Shown one piece after another: positions 1 to 12,356 of a stretch of 64,000 nucleotides of DNA. The stretch comes from Actinomyces dentalis DSM 19115 (GTDB taxonomy: Bacteria; Actinomycetota; Actinomycetes; Actinomycetales; Actinomycetaceae), in the NCBI RefSeq assembly GCF_000429225.1, contig NZ_AUBL01000012.1, forward strand, positions 1-64,000, given 5' to 3'. How positions within the stretch are numbered: position 1 is the first letter of the stretch; each line of letters begins with the position of its first letter. A program made the translations under genes and the position numbers. The notes under the pieces were generated by a model. That model was given only the letters and a program-made list of their open reading frames with translations. It did no database searches and was not told the origin of the DNA.

Positions 1-120
1 GGGTGCGTCTCTTAGTGTGGTGGCAATTCCCGCGGGGCTTCCGCCCGGGGTCGTCGGCACGGGCGGCGGGCATCGTGGGAGCCCTGTTCCTCAGCCAGAT
101 TCACAAGGAGTGCACCCACG

Positions 121-272
121 ATGCCCGCCACGAACCAGTCTGCCGTGTCCACGCTGATCCGGGAAGTCCTTGCCGACCCGGATCTGGCTCACGATGACGT
201 CTTCCGCCGCCTGCTCCAGGCCGGGCTGCAGGATCTGGTCGACGCCGAGGCCGGCCACGACGTGCGCGGGGC
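121..272 (+). pseudogene. IS256-family transposase, N-terminal remnant
   Basis: An ATG after AAGGAGTG opens a reading frame whose first ~50 residues resemble the N-terminus of IS256/Mutator-type transposases, including a stretch reading LLQAGLQDLVDAEAGHDV. After about residue 50 the resemblance stops and the frame runs on into unrelated sequence that becomes the N-terminus of the next gene. The rest of the transposase (~350 residues with the DDE catalytic residues) is missing, so this is a dead fragment. Assignment rests on family resemblance from memory and the exact 3' breakpoint is approximate. Confidence 0.55.
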
Positions 273-303
273 CGACCCCGGCTGGGAGTGTAGACTCCCC
301 GAC

Positions 304-1343
304 ATGGCGACTCATCCACTGAGAAGGCTCGAGGTGAGACGATTCGGTCCGCTGTCCGAGGCGGATCTAGCGGCATCAATGTGGTTGTGGGCGACAACGA
401 CGCGGGGAAATCGCAGTTGTTGAGACTCCTGTACGCCTGCACGGCGGTGGCCTCATCGAAGTCAGCGCGATCCCGGGACGTCTCCACCCGGGCCTCTCAG
501 CGCACGGCCATTGCGAGCAAACTGGTGGGCGTTTTCAAGCCCGACTTCCTCGGGCGCCTGGTGACCCGGGCGCGGCGGCGATCCCGCGCGGAGGTCCTCC
601 TCGCGTTCGAGGGCATCGACGAGCCGGTCGCATTCGATTTCGCCTCTAACGCCCGGTCCGAGGTCCAGGTGAAGGCGTTCCCGAGGGCCGGGATCGACGA
701 GACCCCGGTCTTCCTGCCCTCGCACGAGCTGCTCGCCGTCGTCCCGGGACTTGCCGCCCTCTACGACGGCTACGACGTCTCCTTCGACGAGACCTGGAGG
801 GATACGGCGGAGCTCCTCGCCCGACCGGCGATCAAAGGGGATCCGGGAGCCGGGACGGAGAATATCATGGCGCCCATTCGGAAGTTGCTCGGGGGATCCA
901 TCGAGGACAGTGGGGACGGCCGTTTCGTGCTCAAACGTGACGATGGCGTGAATTATGAGGGGCCGCTGGTCTCCGAGGGGCTGCGGAAGCTCGGGATGAT
1001 CTCGGTGCTCGTCGCCAACGGGACGCTCCGCGGGCAGGGGTACCTGTTATGGGACGAACCGGAGGCCAATCTCAATCCGGCGTCCATCAGGGCGCTCGCG
1101 CTCGCGCTCGCGGGGCTCGCCTCCCGTGGCACGCAGGTCTTCCTGGCGACGCACAGCCTGTTCCTGCTGCGCGAACTGCAGATGCTCGATGAAGCCGGTG
1201 ACGCGGATATCAGGTTCATCGGCATGGGCCGCAGTGATTCGGGCGAGGTCTCAGTGCAGGACGTGGATGACATCAACGACCTGGACGTGATCACGGCGCT
1301 CGAGGCCGAGATCGAGCAGAGCGCCCGCTATCTGCGCGGGTGA
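304..1343 (+). pseudogene. AAA ATPase (AAA_15/AAA_21-like), apparent 1-nt frameshift near the N-terminus
   Basis: The main frame (GTG 381 to TGA 1341-1343, 320 residues) has a P-loop GDNDAGKS immediately after GINVVV, a signature-like SEGLRKLG, a Walker B LLWDEPEANLNP and a switch histidine in ATHSLFLLREL. This is the order found in OLD/RecF-like ATPases; no TOPRIM domain follows. The expected first beta strand (LRRLEVRRFGPLSEADLA) is encoded upstream from ATG 304 but in another frame. Adding one base at about 371 would join the two parts. The gene is therefore probably inactivated, or the base is a sequencing error. Starting at GTG 381 would cut off the strand preceding the P-loop. The next gene starts 6 nt downstream and is probably its functional partner. 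Confidence 0.65.
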
Positions 1344-1349
1344 CGGGAT

Positions 1350-1742
1350 ATGCCCGAGCTGGACGTGGATGGCGCCGTCTTCCGCTTCCCCGATGACTGG
1401 GAGGCGTCCAAGTTCGATGAATGGTCCTACTTCCGGTCCGTCATGAGCCGGATCGTCGATCCGCTGGGCCGGGCGTCTCACGGGTTCGACGTCGTCGCGC
1501 TGCACGACGGCGACCTGTGGCTCATCGAGGCGAAGGATTACTCCCATCCGGGAAGGTTATTCAGGGGCGGTTTTGAAGACGTGGAGCGTGAAGGTCGCGG
1601 TGGCGGTCCGGTCGTCGGGACGGCTCCCCGCCCTGCCCCGCTCCGCCCCTGCTGGTCGTCTTGCATGGTGGGACGGCGTCTCGCATGTCGTGACGCGGCC
1701 GGCTCGCGAGCACGTCACTCAACCCGCGAGCACGTCACTTGA
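1350..1742 (+). pseudogene. PD-(D/E)XK-like nuclease partner of the ATPase, truncated
   Basis: The first ~70 residues look like a genuine globular domain: WEASKFDEWSYFRSV, then GFDVVALHDGDLWLIEAKDY, which has the D...(x)EAK spacing of a PD-(D/E)XK nuclease core. After about nucleotide 1560 the product becomes Arg/Pro-rich and loses resemblance. A +1 frame from 1573 (KTWSVKVAVAV) may be the shifted continuation, so a frameshift plus a 3' deletion is likely. It is probably co-transcribed with the ATPase. The pairing suggests an ATPase-nuclease system, possibly defensive, that has decayed here. The nuclease call is inferred from the motif only. Confidence 0.5.
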
Positions 1743-1789
1743 CCCGCGAGCACGTCTGCCAGAGTGACGTGCTCGCGGGTCAAGTGACG
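1733..1789. repeat. Palindromic repeat family B, copy 1
   Basis: Perfect 24-bp arms at 1733-1756 and 1766-1789 flank a 9-nt loop. Each arm contains the family motif ACCCGCGAGCACGT, and a further direct copy of that motif lies just upstream (about 1705-1736). Related hairpins occur at 5096-5134, 26644-26712 and 44975-45014. It overlaps the end of the truncated nuclease frame. There is no T-run, so it is not a classic intrinsic terminator. Confidence 0.75.
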
Positions 1790-5076
<3,287 letters not shown>

Positions 5077-5089
5077 CCGCCGAGATCGC

Positions 5090-5160
5090 CGCACGACCCG
5101 CGAGAACGTCCGCCAGGGGCGCGTTCTCGCGGGTTGCCCGGCGTGCTCGCGGGTCGTGCG
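5090..5160. repeat. Palindromic repeat family B, copy 2, two nested hairpins
   Basis: Inner arms at 5096-5108 and 5122-5134 (ACCCGCGAGAACG and complement). An alternative outer pairing uses 15-bp arms at 5090-5104 and 5146-5160 (CGCACGACCCGCGAG and complement). The two pairings share the left arm, so they are mutually exclusive structures. It sits 13 nt after the asd stop and may act as a terminator or mRNA 3' stabiliser. Confidence 0.7.
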
Positions 5161-5289
5161 ACGATCTCGCGGGGCGGCGCCGGTCCCTGAGCCTCCCGCC
5201 GCCTCAGGAGAGCAGGACTTCCAGGACGTTCGATCCGGTGGGCGCTTCCCGAACATCGAGCGCAGGAGATGCTCGTGAACGAGTACATC

Positions 5290-6003
5290 TCAGGCGGCCG
5301 AGCCCGCCAGCACGATCGCCAGGCCCAGGCCGTTGACCAGGACGTGGACCAGGATCGGCCCGATGAGACTGCGCCCGCGGACGTAGAGCACGGACTGGAT
5401 GAGGCCGAACGCCGCGTAGGGGACGATGTTCCACAGCTGGGCGGTGTCATGGTTCACCAGCACCGCCACCGCCACGTGCTGGAAGCCGAAGGCGAGCGCC
5501 GCGACCGCGTGCGCCAGAGGCGAATTGACCTTCAGCAGGGAGCGCAGCAGCACGAAGCGGTAGAGCACCTCCTCCGCCGCGGGACCGGCGACCACGACCA
5601 TCAGACCCATGAGGACCGGCGCCCGGAGAACCAGGGCCCTGACCATCTCCTGGTTGGTGTTCGCGCTGGGCAGACCCAGGATCTGCACGATCGCCGGCCA
5701 CACGAAGGCGTTGAGGGCGAAGGCCAGGACGAAGGCGAGCAGGACGTCGAGCGCGGCCCGCCACCCCCGCGCCCTAAACGACTTCCAGGAGGTCCGGATG
5801 ATGGACACGAGGATGACCGCGGCGATCGCGTACAGGGCCCGCCCCGGCCACGGGGAGTCCACGAGCCCCAGTCCCGCCAGGGCGTTGCCGAGCATGTAGA
5901 GGGCCACGGCCGGCAGGCCGAGCAGCAGGTGCCACCAGCGCAGGGGCTCCAGGGCCTGGGGCGAGGAGGAGCGGGGCTTCTTCGTCGAACCGGCTGATCG
6001 CAT
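5290..6003 (-). CDS. CPBP-family intramembrane metalloprotease (CAAX protease-like)
   Basis: A 237-residue membrane protein with six or more hydrophobic segments. It carries the family motifs: EEVLYR (EExxxR), FGFQH (FxxxH) and HVLVN (HxxxN), whose Glu and His residues coordinate zinc in CPBP proteases. The start at ATG 6003 (MRSAGSTKKPRS) gives a positive cytosolic N-terminus before the first membrane segment; longer upstream readings are Pro/Arg-rich and implausible. Members act in prenyl-protein processing or bacteriocin self-protection, but nothing adjacent tells which applies here. It is convergent with asd. Confidence 0.85.
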   Translation of the reverse strand: MRSAGSTKKPRSSSPQALEPLRWWHLLLGLPAVALYMLGNALAGLGLVDSPWPGRALYAIAAVILVSIIRTSWKSFRARGWRAALDVLLAFVLAFALNAFVWPAIVQILGLPSANTNQEMVRALVLRAPVLMGLMVVVAGPAAEEVLYRFVLLRSLLKVNSPLAHAVAALAFGFQHVAVAVLVNHDTAQLWNIVPYAAFGLIQSVLYVRGRSLIGPILVHVLVNGLGLAIVLAGSAA

Positions 6004-6253
6004 CGGGCCACTGTAGCGTCCGACGGGCGCGAACCCGCGGCGCCGCGACTCGGCGGGCCGCCGGTGGGCGGCGCGCCCCGGAACGCCCCGGAGTGCACTG
6101 GACCCGGGCCGCCGCCGGGCTCCACCGGGCTCCACCGGGCCGCCGCCGGGCGCTCCCGGCGCAGGACGGGGCGGCGCCGTCGGAAGCCGTCGGAATACAC
6201 CGGGCCCGGACCCCGTTGCGCCTGCCGGTACACGAGTCCCGGAAGGAACCCCC

Positions 6254-6640
6254 ATGGCCACCATCAACATCACCGGCGAGCAGTTCAACTCCACCGTCCG
6301 CGGCGAGGGCATCACCCTCGTCGACTTCTGGGCCTCCTGGTGCGGCCCGTGCACGCGATTCGGGCCCGTCTACGAGAAGGCCTCCGAGGCCAACCCGGAC
6401 ATCACCTTCGCCAAGGTCGACACCGAGGCCGAGCAGGGCCTGGCCTCCGCGCTCGGCGTCACCTCCATCCCGACCCTCATGGTCTTCCGCGACAACGTCC
6501 TGGTCTACCGCGACGCCGGCGCCCTGCCCGCCAAGGCCCTCGACTCCCTCATCGCCCAGGTCCGCGAGCTCGACATGGACGAGGTCAAGGCCAAGGTCGC
6601 CGAGCAGCAGGCGCAGGCCGGCGGCGCGCAGGAGGCCTGA
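6254..6640 (+). CDS. trxA: Thioredoxin
   Basis: Cytosolic disulfide reductant of 128 residues. The active site WCGPC has Cys30 and Cys33, followed by the cis-proline segment SIPTLMVF. GGAAGGA lies 6 nt before ATG 6254. The fold ends around residue 108; the remainder is a helical Glu/Ala/Gln-rich tail (AKVAEQQAQAGGAQEA). It appears monocistronic, with a ~250-bp GC-rich leader region upstream and the response-regulator operon converging on it downstream. No thioredoxin reductase gene is nearby. Confidence 0.93.
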   Translation: MATINITGEQFNSTVRGEGITLVDFWASWCGPCTRFGPVYEKASEANPDITFAKVDTEAEQGLASALGVTSIPTLMVFRDNVLVYRDAGALPAKALDSLIAQVRELDMDEVKAKVAEQQAQAGGAQEA

Positions 6641-6737
6641 GCCGAGACGCGGGCGCGGGCCGCAGTCGCACGGCCGCGGCGGTCGGGCGCGGACCGGCGG
6701 CGGTGCGCGGGCCCTCCCGGCGCGGCGGCGCTCCGCC

Positions 6738-7427
6738 TCACACCAGGGCGTCGGGCGCGTCGCGCAGGATGATGACGAGCTGGACGCGGTCGCGCAGCCC
6801 CAGCTTGCCCAGGATCCGGGTGACCGACTTCTTGACCGAATCGGGCTGGATGAACAGGCGCCCGGCGATCTCCGCGTTCGTCAGCCCCTGCGCGACCAGT
6901 CCGGCCACCTCCCGCTCCCTGGGGCTGAGGGCCCCCAGGCGCTGCCGCGCATCGCGCTGCTCGGGCGTGACCGCCCGGCGGGTCATGTGCTGGTTGAGCA
7001 TCTGCCGGGTGATGCGCGGGGTGAGAATGGCGTCGCCCGCCGCCACCGCCCGGATCGCCTGGTGCAGCTCGGCGCTGCGAGTGTCCTTGAGGAGGAACCC
7101 CGAGGCGCCGGCCCCCAGGGCGCCGAAGGCGTAGTCGTCCTGGTCGTAGGTGGTCAGCACGAGCGTCCTGATCGCCGGGTGGCGGCGGGTGAGGACGGCG
7201 GTGGCGTCGATGCCGTTGAGGACGGGCATGCGGATGTCCATGAGCACGACGTCGGGCAGGCGCTCGCCCCGCGCGGCCATGCCGGCGAGCTGGTCCAGGG
7301 CGTCGCGGCCGTGAGCCGCCTGGGCGATCACGCGCAGGTCCTCGGCCTTGTGGATCATGAGGGTCAGGCCCATGCGGGTCGGCCTCTGGTCGTCGACGAC
7401 CATGACGGTGATGATCGGATCGGTCAT
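6738..7427 (-). CDS. NarL/LuxR-type response regulator
   Basis: 229 residues: receiver domain with the acidic pair VVDDQ near the N-terminus, the phosphoacceptor Asp in VVLMDIRMP, Thr in LTTYD and Lys in LLKDT. It is followed by a LuxR-type helix-turn-helix beginning LSPREREVAGLVAQGLTNAEIA. The start overlaps the kinase stop as ATGA. It is last in a five-gene minus-strand operon with an ABC exporter and its histidine kinase, so it most likely controls that transporter in response to a surface-acting compound. The inducer is not evident. Confidence 0.92.
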   Translation of the reverse strand: MTDPIITVMVVDDQRPTRMGLTLMIHKAEDLRVIAQAAHGRDALDQLAGMAARGERLPDVVLMDIRMPVLNGIDATAVLTRRHPAIRTLVLTTYDQDDYAFGALGAGASGFLLKDTRSAELHQAIRAVAAGDAILTPRITRQMLNQHMTRRAVTPEQRDARQRLGALSPREREVAGLVAQGLTNAEIAGRLFIQPDSVKKSVTRILGKLGLRDRVQLVIILRDAPDALV

Positions 7428-8902
7428 GGCCGCCCCCCGCGGGCTATGGTCGCGTGCAGGCGCCAGCCGGCGTCCGTCGGACCGGCCACGAGCGCGCCGC
7501 CGCGGGCGGCCGCGAACGCGGCGAGCCCGGCCAGGCCGTGACCGCGGGCGTGAACGCGGGCCGGGGCGCTCGCGGGCACCCCCGCCCGGCCGGTTCTGCC
7601 CGGGCTATCGTCCGGGCCGGTTCCGTCCGAGCCGTCGTCCGGATCGGCCCGCGGGCGGGGCGCGCCGTCCCGCATCCCGCTCGCGACGGGCCGGGCGGCG
7701 CCGTCGTCGACGACGGTGACCGCGGTGCGGCCGGGGGAGTGATCGAGCGCCACCGTGACCCGGGTGGCGCCGTCGGCGTGGCGCATGACATTGGTCAGGG
7801 CCTCGCGCACGAGCGTGAAGACGGCGTCGGCGATGCCGGGGTCCTGCGGGCGCGGCCCGGTCTCGGTCAGGGCGACGGCGAGCCCGGTGCGCCGGGTGGT
7901 GTCCAGGACGGCGGTCAGGTCGTCCCAGCCGTGGGCGCGGCCGGGCTCCGCGGGCGGGTTCCCGTCGGCGGCGCCGACGGCGTTGACGGCGGCGGGGCCG
8001 GCGTCGTCGTCCGGATCGTCCGGCCCGGGGCAGGGCTGGAGGGCGTTGACGGCGCTGCGGGTGTCGGCCAGGCCGTCGCGGGCGAGGGCGTTGACGGTGG
8101 CGATGGCCTCGTCGAGTTCGGGGTCGTCGGCGGCGCCCGCCAGGCCCTCGGTCAGGGCGATGATGGCGGTCAGGGAGTGCCCCACGGAGTCGTGGAGCTC
8201 GCCGGCCACGCGCGCCTGGCGGCGGGCGGCGTCGCGCTGCGCCATGAGCCGGTGCTCGGCGGCCTGGGCGGCGAGCAGGGCGTCGCCGTGCTCCAGGGCC
8301 TCCCGGCGGGACCGGGAGATCGCCGCCGCGGTGACGACGACGGCGAGCAGGAGGATCTCCGGCGTGATCCAGCCGATGAGGGGCCGCACGGGGCCGATCA
8401 CGACCAGGGGGAGGGTCCAGCAGCCGAAGACCGCGAGCAGGCCGATAATGCGCTGGGCCGTCCCCGCAACGGCGAACAGGGAGTAGAGGGCCACCAGCGG
8501 GGGGATCGAGAAGGTCGCGTCCTGCGGCCCCCACAGGCTCACGCCCGCGCAGATCAGGCCGGTGAGGATGACGACCGCGAGCGGCCGGCGGCGCCTGCCG
8601 AGCAGGGCCGCGGCGACGAGCAGGGCGAGCCCCAGCAGCGGTCGGATGTCGGCCCGGGGGTGGATGATCAGGACCCGGCCCGCGATGAGCAGCTCGAACA
8701 GGCCCATGACGGTCGCCACGGCCCACAGCGTCGCGGCGGACGCGCGCCACCGGGCGGCGAGCCGGTCCAGGGGGGTGCGCGGCACCCGCGGGGCCGCGGG
8801 CTGCGGGCCGCGCGGGGGCGGCGTCGGTGCGCTCGCGGATTCGCGCGGGGCCGCGGGCTGCGGCCCCGCGAGTCGCGGGCCGCGTGGGGGCGCCGCGCTC
8901 AT
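7424..8902 (-). CDS. Sensor histidine kinase (HisKA_3/NarX-LiaS class)
   Basis: 492 residues. After a Pro/Ala-rich N-terminal tail come several membrane segments (about residues 50-200) with little extracytoplasmic loop. The dimerisation segment GELHDSVGHSLTAII carries the phosphoacceptor His. The HATPase domain has an asparagine box at LTNVMRHA and a terminal glycine-rich HGLAGL. An Ala/Asp/Pro-rich insert (about PDDPDDDAGPAA) separates the two parts of the catalytic core. ATG 8902 overlaps the upstream permease stop (ATGA). The small sensor loops suggest intramembrane sensing, as in kinases that detect antimicrobial peptides through the partner ABC transporter; this is inference. Confidence 0.88.
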   Translation of the reverse strand: MSAAPPRGPRLAGPQPAAPRESASAPTPPPRGPQPAAPRVPRTPLDRLAARWRASAATLWAVATVMGLFELLIAGRVLIIHPRADIRPLLGLALLVAAALLGRRRRPLAVVILTGLICAGVSLWGPQDATFSIPPLVALYSLFAVAGTAQRIIGLLAVFGCWTLPLVVIGPVRPLIGWITPEILLLAVVVTAAAISRSRREALEHGDALLAAQAAEHRLMAQRDAARRQARVAGELHDSVGHSLTAIIALTEGLAGAADDPELDEAIATVNALARDGLADTRSAVNALQPCPGPDDPDDDAGPAAVNAVGAADGNPPAEPGRAHGWDDLTAVLDTTRRTGLAVALTETGPRPQDPGIADAVFTLVREALTNVMRHADGATRVTVALDHSPGRTAVTVVDDGAARPVASGMRDGAPRPRADPDDGSDGTGPDDSPGRTGRAGVPASAPARVHARGHGLAGLAAFAAARGGALVAGPTDAGWRLHATIARGGRP

Positions 8903-9729
8903 GAGACCCGGCTGGCGGCGCGCCGCAGCGCTATCGTCCACGCCAGGGCCCAGGCGGCGGCGATGGCGGAGGTGAGCGCGATGGACCCCATGGAGTCGAT
9001 GCTACCGGGGTCGCGGGGGGCGCAGGCCGCGGTCATGAGCGACAGCGGGTAGAGGACCGAGACCGCGGGGACGATCAGCGTCGCGGCGCAGCCGGCGACG
9101 GTTGCCACCAGCACGGTGGTCATGACCGAGGCGAACGAGGTCATGACGACGCCGAGCCAGGCGACGAACACCTCGATGGCCAGGACCGACAGGGCGATGG
9201 GGACGAGCCTGGCCGCGTAGGGGCCGAGCTCAGCCGGGTCGAAGCCGAGCAGCAGCCCGGTGGCGATGAACTCCCCCAGGAGCACCAGCGCGGTGAGCAG
9301 CGCGGTCTGCGCCATGTGGAGGAGCTTGCCCGCGACCATGGCGCCCTGCAGGCGGTTGGCGTTCATGCGCTGCCAGTTGCGCCCCTGGTGCTCGCCGGCG
9401 GCGGTCTGCGCGGTGAGCGCCCCCACGAGCATGGGTATGAACAGCATGGTCGGCAGGAGCGTCGCCTGACTCCACACGGCGAGCCACGTCGCCCCCTGGG
9501 CTTCGAATTCGGCGCGGAACGAGGTGTACTGGGACCAACCGCCCGCCATCCCGAGGGCGCACAGCGCCGCCAGCGCCGCCCAGTACCAGCGGTTGGAGGC
9601 CTTGCGGTTCTCCCACGCCCAGGCCGCTCGCACCGACGGCCCGGCGGGCCGGGGGCGCGGGGGCCGCTCAGTGCGCGCCGGCGGGCGCGCCGGGGCGGCG
9701 GGCAGGGAAAGGCGTGTCGAGGTGCTCAT
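8899..9729 (-). CDS. ABC transporter permease (lantibiotic-immunity/ABC-2 type), second subunit
   Basis: 276 residues with six predicted membrane segments after a Pro/Arg-rich cytosolic N-terminus. It contains GEHQGRNWQRMNANRLQGAMVAGKLLHM, typical in style of MutE/EpiE-type permeases in which the gene pair encodes two related subunits (motif longer than 20 shown here only in part would be GEHQGRNWQ). Start ATG 9729 overlaps the stop of the preceding permease by 4 nt. With the ATPase it should form an exporter or detoxification module linked to the two-component system downstream. Confidence 0.8.
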   Translation of the reverse strand: MSTSTRLSLPAAPARPPARTERPPRPRPAGPSVRAAWAWENRKASNRWYWAALAALCALGMAGGWSQYTSFRAEFEAQGATWLAVWSQATLLPTMLFIPMLVGALTAQTAAGEHQGRNWQRMNANRLQGAMVAGKLLHMAQTALLTALVLLGEFIATGLLLGFDPAELGPYAARLVPIALSVLAIEVFVAWLGVVMTSFASVMTTVLVATVAGCAATLIVPAVSVLYPLSLMTAACAPRDPGSIDSMGSIALTSAIAAAWALAWTIALRRAASRVS

Positions 9730-10487
9730 CGGTGGTTCTCCTTGTGGACGACGGCGAGTCTGGCCACCGCGACCCAGACGGCGGCGGCGATGACGGCGAA
9801 CAGGGCGCCCGCCCACGGGTGGGCGACCACGACGGGGACGTGCGCTCGGAAGGAGGCCAGGCTGGAGATGGGATTGCCGGCGACGACCACGCCCCAGGGG
9901 AACAGCCAGCCCAGGGTCTCCAGGTGCGCGGCGGGCAGCCCCGAGCACAGCACCCCCGCCAGCGCGCCCGCGGCCAGCCCGACCGCCTGCTTGTCGACGC
10001 AGATCGCCAGGGCCAGCTGGACCGCCGTCGCCGCGACGGAGGCGGCGAGCATCACCACGAGGGCCGGCCAGAGCGAGTCCTGGTAGGCCGCCGTCGTGCG
10101 CAGCCCCATGCCGGGGCCGGCCAGGGCGATGAACGCCAGGAACGACGCCTGCCCGAGCGCGACGACGAAAGATCCCAGGGCCAGCTTCGCGTCGAAGCGG
10201 GCGGCCCCGCGCTGCCCCAGGGCGGTGAGCAGCTGGCCCATCCGCTCTTCGGTGTCCACCGTCGCCAGGCGGGAGGCCAGCACCGCCGCGACGAAGGGCA
10301 TCACCAGGGCGCACAGGCTCATGCTCTCGTTGAGGCTCAGCCCCAGCAGGCGCTGCTCGGCCGCGCTTCCGGCGCGCTTGCCGGTGGCGGCCATGACCCA
10401 GGCCAGTTCCAGACCGGCGGCGCCCGCGGCCATGAGCCAGAAGCGGCGCCGCTTGATCTTGCGAAGCTCCATGCCGAGGGCGCTCAT
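9726..10487 (-). CDS. ABC transporter permease, first subunit
   Basis: 253 residues, six hydrophobic segments, with a basic N-terminus (MSALGMELRKIKRRRFWLM) leading into the first helix. The cytosolic loop VDTEERMGQLLTALGQRG is the position that contacts the ATPase in this family. ATG 10487 overlaps the ATPase stop (ATGA) and its own stop overlaps the next permease. It resembles the lantibiotic-immunity permease class; no bacteriocin gene is visible in the window. Confidence 0.8.
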   Translation of the reverse strand: MSALGMELRKIKRRRFWLMAAGAAGLELAWVMAATGKRAGSAAEQRLLGLSLNESMSLCALVMPFVAAVLASRLATVDTEERMGQLLTALGQRGAARFDAKLALGSFVVALGQASFLAFIALAGPGMGLRTTAAYQDSLWPALVVMLAASVAATAVQLALAICVDKQAVGLAAGALAGVLCSGLPAAHLETLGWLFPWGVVVAGNPISSLASFRAHVPVVVAHPWAGALFAVIAAAVWVAVARLAVVHKENHR

Positions 10488-11608
10488 CGCTGCGCCCCCC
10501 GCCCGGTCGTGAGGGGGGCGGCGTCCGCGGCCGGGCCGGGCCGGTGCTGGTGGCCGAGCGGGTCGGTCAGCTCCAGGAAGGCCTGCTCCAGGGTCTTGCG
10601 GACCGTCTGCACCCGGAAGACCGTGCCGCCCGCGCGCACAATGCGGGTCACCAGATCGCCTACCGCCTCGTCGGGCAGCATGGGGATGCGCACCGTCCGG
10701 CCGCGGACCCGGTGGGCGATCCGCTGCTCGTCGAACAGGGCGGTCGCTCCCGCCGGGTCGGAGACGGTGAAGTCGATGACGCCCTCGTCCTGGAGGCCGG
10801 ACAGCGGACCCTGGTAGCGCAGGCTCCCGGCGCAGATGATGCCCACGACGTCGGCCATCTGCTCGATCTCGCTGAGGATGTGGGAGGAGACGATGACGGT
10901 CACGCCCTCCTGGCGGGCCAGGGCCACGATGAGCTCGCGGATCTCGGCGACGCCGGCCGGGTCCAGGCCGTTGGTGGGCTCGTCCAGGAGCATGAGCGGC
11001 GGGTCGGCCAGCAGCGCCATGGCCAGTCCCAGGCGCTGCTTCATGCCCAGGGAGTAGTCCTTGACCAGTTTCTCGTCCTGGCCGGTCAGCGCGACCGTGG
11101 CCAGGGCGTGCTGCACGCGGATGCGGGGCAGGCCGAGGTAGTCGGCGATCATGTCGAGGTTCTCCGGGCCGGTGAGCCTGGGGTAGTAGGAGGGGCCCTC
11201 GATGAGGGAGCCGATGGCGCCGGCCGGCAGCGGCGAGCGGGGGCTCACCGGGTGGCCCAGCACGCTCATGGTGCCGGAGGTGGGGCGGGTCAGGCCCAGC
11301 AGGAGCTTCATGGTGGTGGACTTGCCCGCGCCGTTGGGGCCCAGGAATCCGTAGATGCCGCCGCGCGGGACCCGCAGGTTCAGGTGGTCGACGGCGTGGA
11401 AGTCGCCGTAGGTCTTCGTCAGGCCGTCGGTGGTGACGACCAGGTCGTCGGTGCGGTGGCTCCGGGGGCGTCCGGGGGCCTGCGCCGGGGCGGGGCGGGC
11501 GGCCGGGGAAGCGGTCGAGGCGGCCGGGACGGTCGGGGCGGAGGCGGGCGCGGGTCGTCCCGGCGCAGGCCACTGCGGGAATACTGCAGTGTTCGTTGAG
11601 GTGCTCAT
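10484..11608 (-). CDS. ABC transporter ATP-binding protein
   Basis: 374 residues. Walker A is FLGPNGAGKSTT, the signature is SLGMKQRLGLA, Walker B is LMLLDEPTNGLDPAG and the H-loop is SSHILSEIEQM. An Ala/Pro-rich ~55-residue extension precedes the nucleotide-binding domain, and a ~90-residue domain follows. The chosen start, ATG 11608 (MSTSTNTAVF), follows GGATCC; further upstream reading is Arg-rich and unlikely. It is first in the operon with two permeases, kinase and regulator, an arrangement common for peptide-antibiotic resistance modules. Confidence 0.93.
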   Translation of the reverse strand: MSTSTNTAVFPQWPAPGRPAPASAPTVPAASTASPAARPAPAQAPGRPRSHRTDDLVVTTDGLTKTYGDFHAVDHLNLRVPRGGIYGFLGPNGAGKSTTMKLLLGLTRPTSGTMSVLGHPVSPRSPLPAGAIGSLIEGPSYYPRLTGPENLDMIADYLGLPRIRVQHALATVALTGQDEKLVKDYSLGMKQRLGLAMALLADPPLMLLDEPTNGLDPAGVAEIRELIVALARQEGVTVIVSSHILSEIEQMADVVGIICAGSLRYQGPLSGLQDEGVIDFTVSDPAGATALFDEQRIAHRVRGRTVRIPMLPDEAVGDLVTRIVRAGGTVFRVQTVRKTLEQAFLELTDPLGHQHRPGPAADAAPLTTGRGAQR

Positions 11609-11757
11609 GGATCCATGACAGCCCGCCCTCCCGGTCCCGCGCACCGGGAGGGCGCGATCTGTCCCCCGTGGGGGACGGCCGGCGCGGGCCCGGCCGCGCC
11701 GTCGTCGATCTGTTTCCTCAGGGCGATAGGCCGTGGCCATCGGCGGGAGGGAATCGT

Positions 11758-12261
11758 ATGGTGATGGCCATGAGCACCAAGACCGTCAAGAACGCCCCTG
11801 TGACCCCTGCTTTCACCGCCTCCACCGAGCTGGCCGCCGACCTCCAGCGCGCCCTGGTCGACATCACTGCTCTCAGCCTGGTGGGCAAGCAGGTCCACTG
11901 GAACGTCGTCGGACCCAACTTCCGCGACCTGCACCTCAACCTCGACGAGGTCGTCGACATCGCCCGCGAGGGCTCCGACGAGCTCGCCGAGCGCATGCGC
12001 GCCATCAACGCCTACCCGGACGGGCGCCCGGCCACCGTCGCCGAGCAGACCTCCGTGCCCGAGGCCCCCGAGGCCGGCGTCATCACCGCCGACGCCGTCG
12101 ACTACATCGTCTCCGCCATCAACGCCGTGACCACCACGCTGCGCGAGATCCACGGCGCCGTCGACGAGGCCGACCCCTCCTCCTCCGGCATCCTGGAGGA
12201 CTACACCCAGCGCCTGGAGCAGCAGAGCTGGTTCCTGTCCGCCCAGAACTACAGCGCCTGA
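11758..12261 (+). CDS. dps: Dps-family ferritin-like DNA-protection protein
   Basis: 167 residues; stores iron by oxidising it with peroxide and can coat DNA. The ferroxidase segment HWNVVGPNFRDLHLNLDEVVD holds the His and Asp/Glu ligands (shown partly: HWNVVG...DLHLNLDE), and the C-terminal helix has LEQQSWFLSAQ. GGGAGG at 11744-11750 favours ATG 11758; ATG 11764 and 11770 are alternatives that remove only MV or MVMA. It stands alone, divergent from the ABC operon, so the ~150-bp region between them carries both promoters. Confidence 0.93.
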   Translation: MVMAMSTKTVKNAPVTPAFTASTELAADLQRALVDITALSLVGKQVHWNVVGPNFRDLHLNLDEVVDIAREGSDELAERMRAINAYPDGRPATVAEQTSVPEAPEAGVITADAVDYIVSAINAVTTTLREIHGAVDEADPSSSGILEDYTQRLEQQSWFLSAQNYSA

Positions 12262-12356
12262 GCGCCGGAGCCGCGGTGCCGAGCGCCCGGGGCCGGGCCT
12301 GAACGCCCGGCGCCGGCGCTGGCGCCGCGGCCCGCGGGAACAAGCCCACTGAGGCG

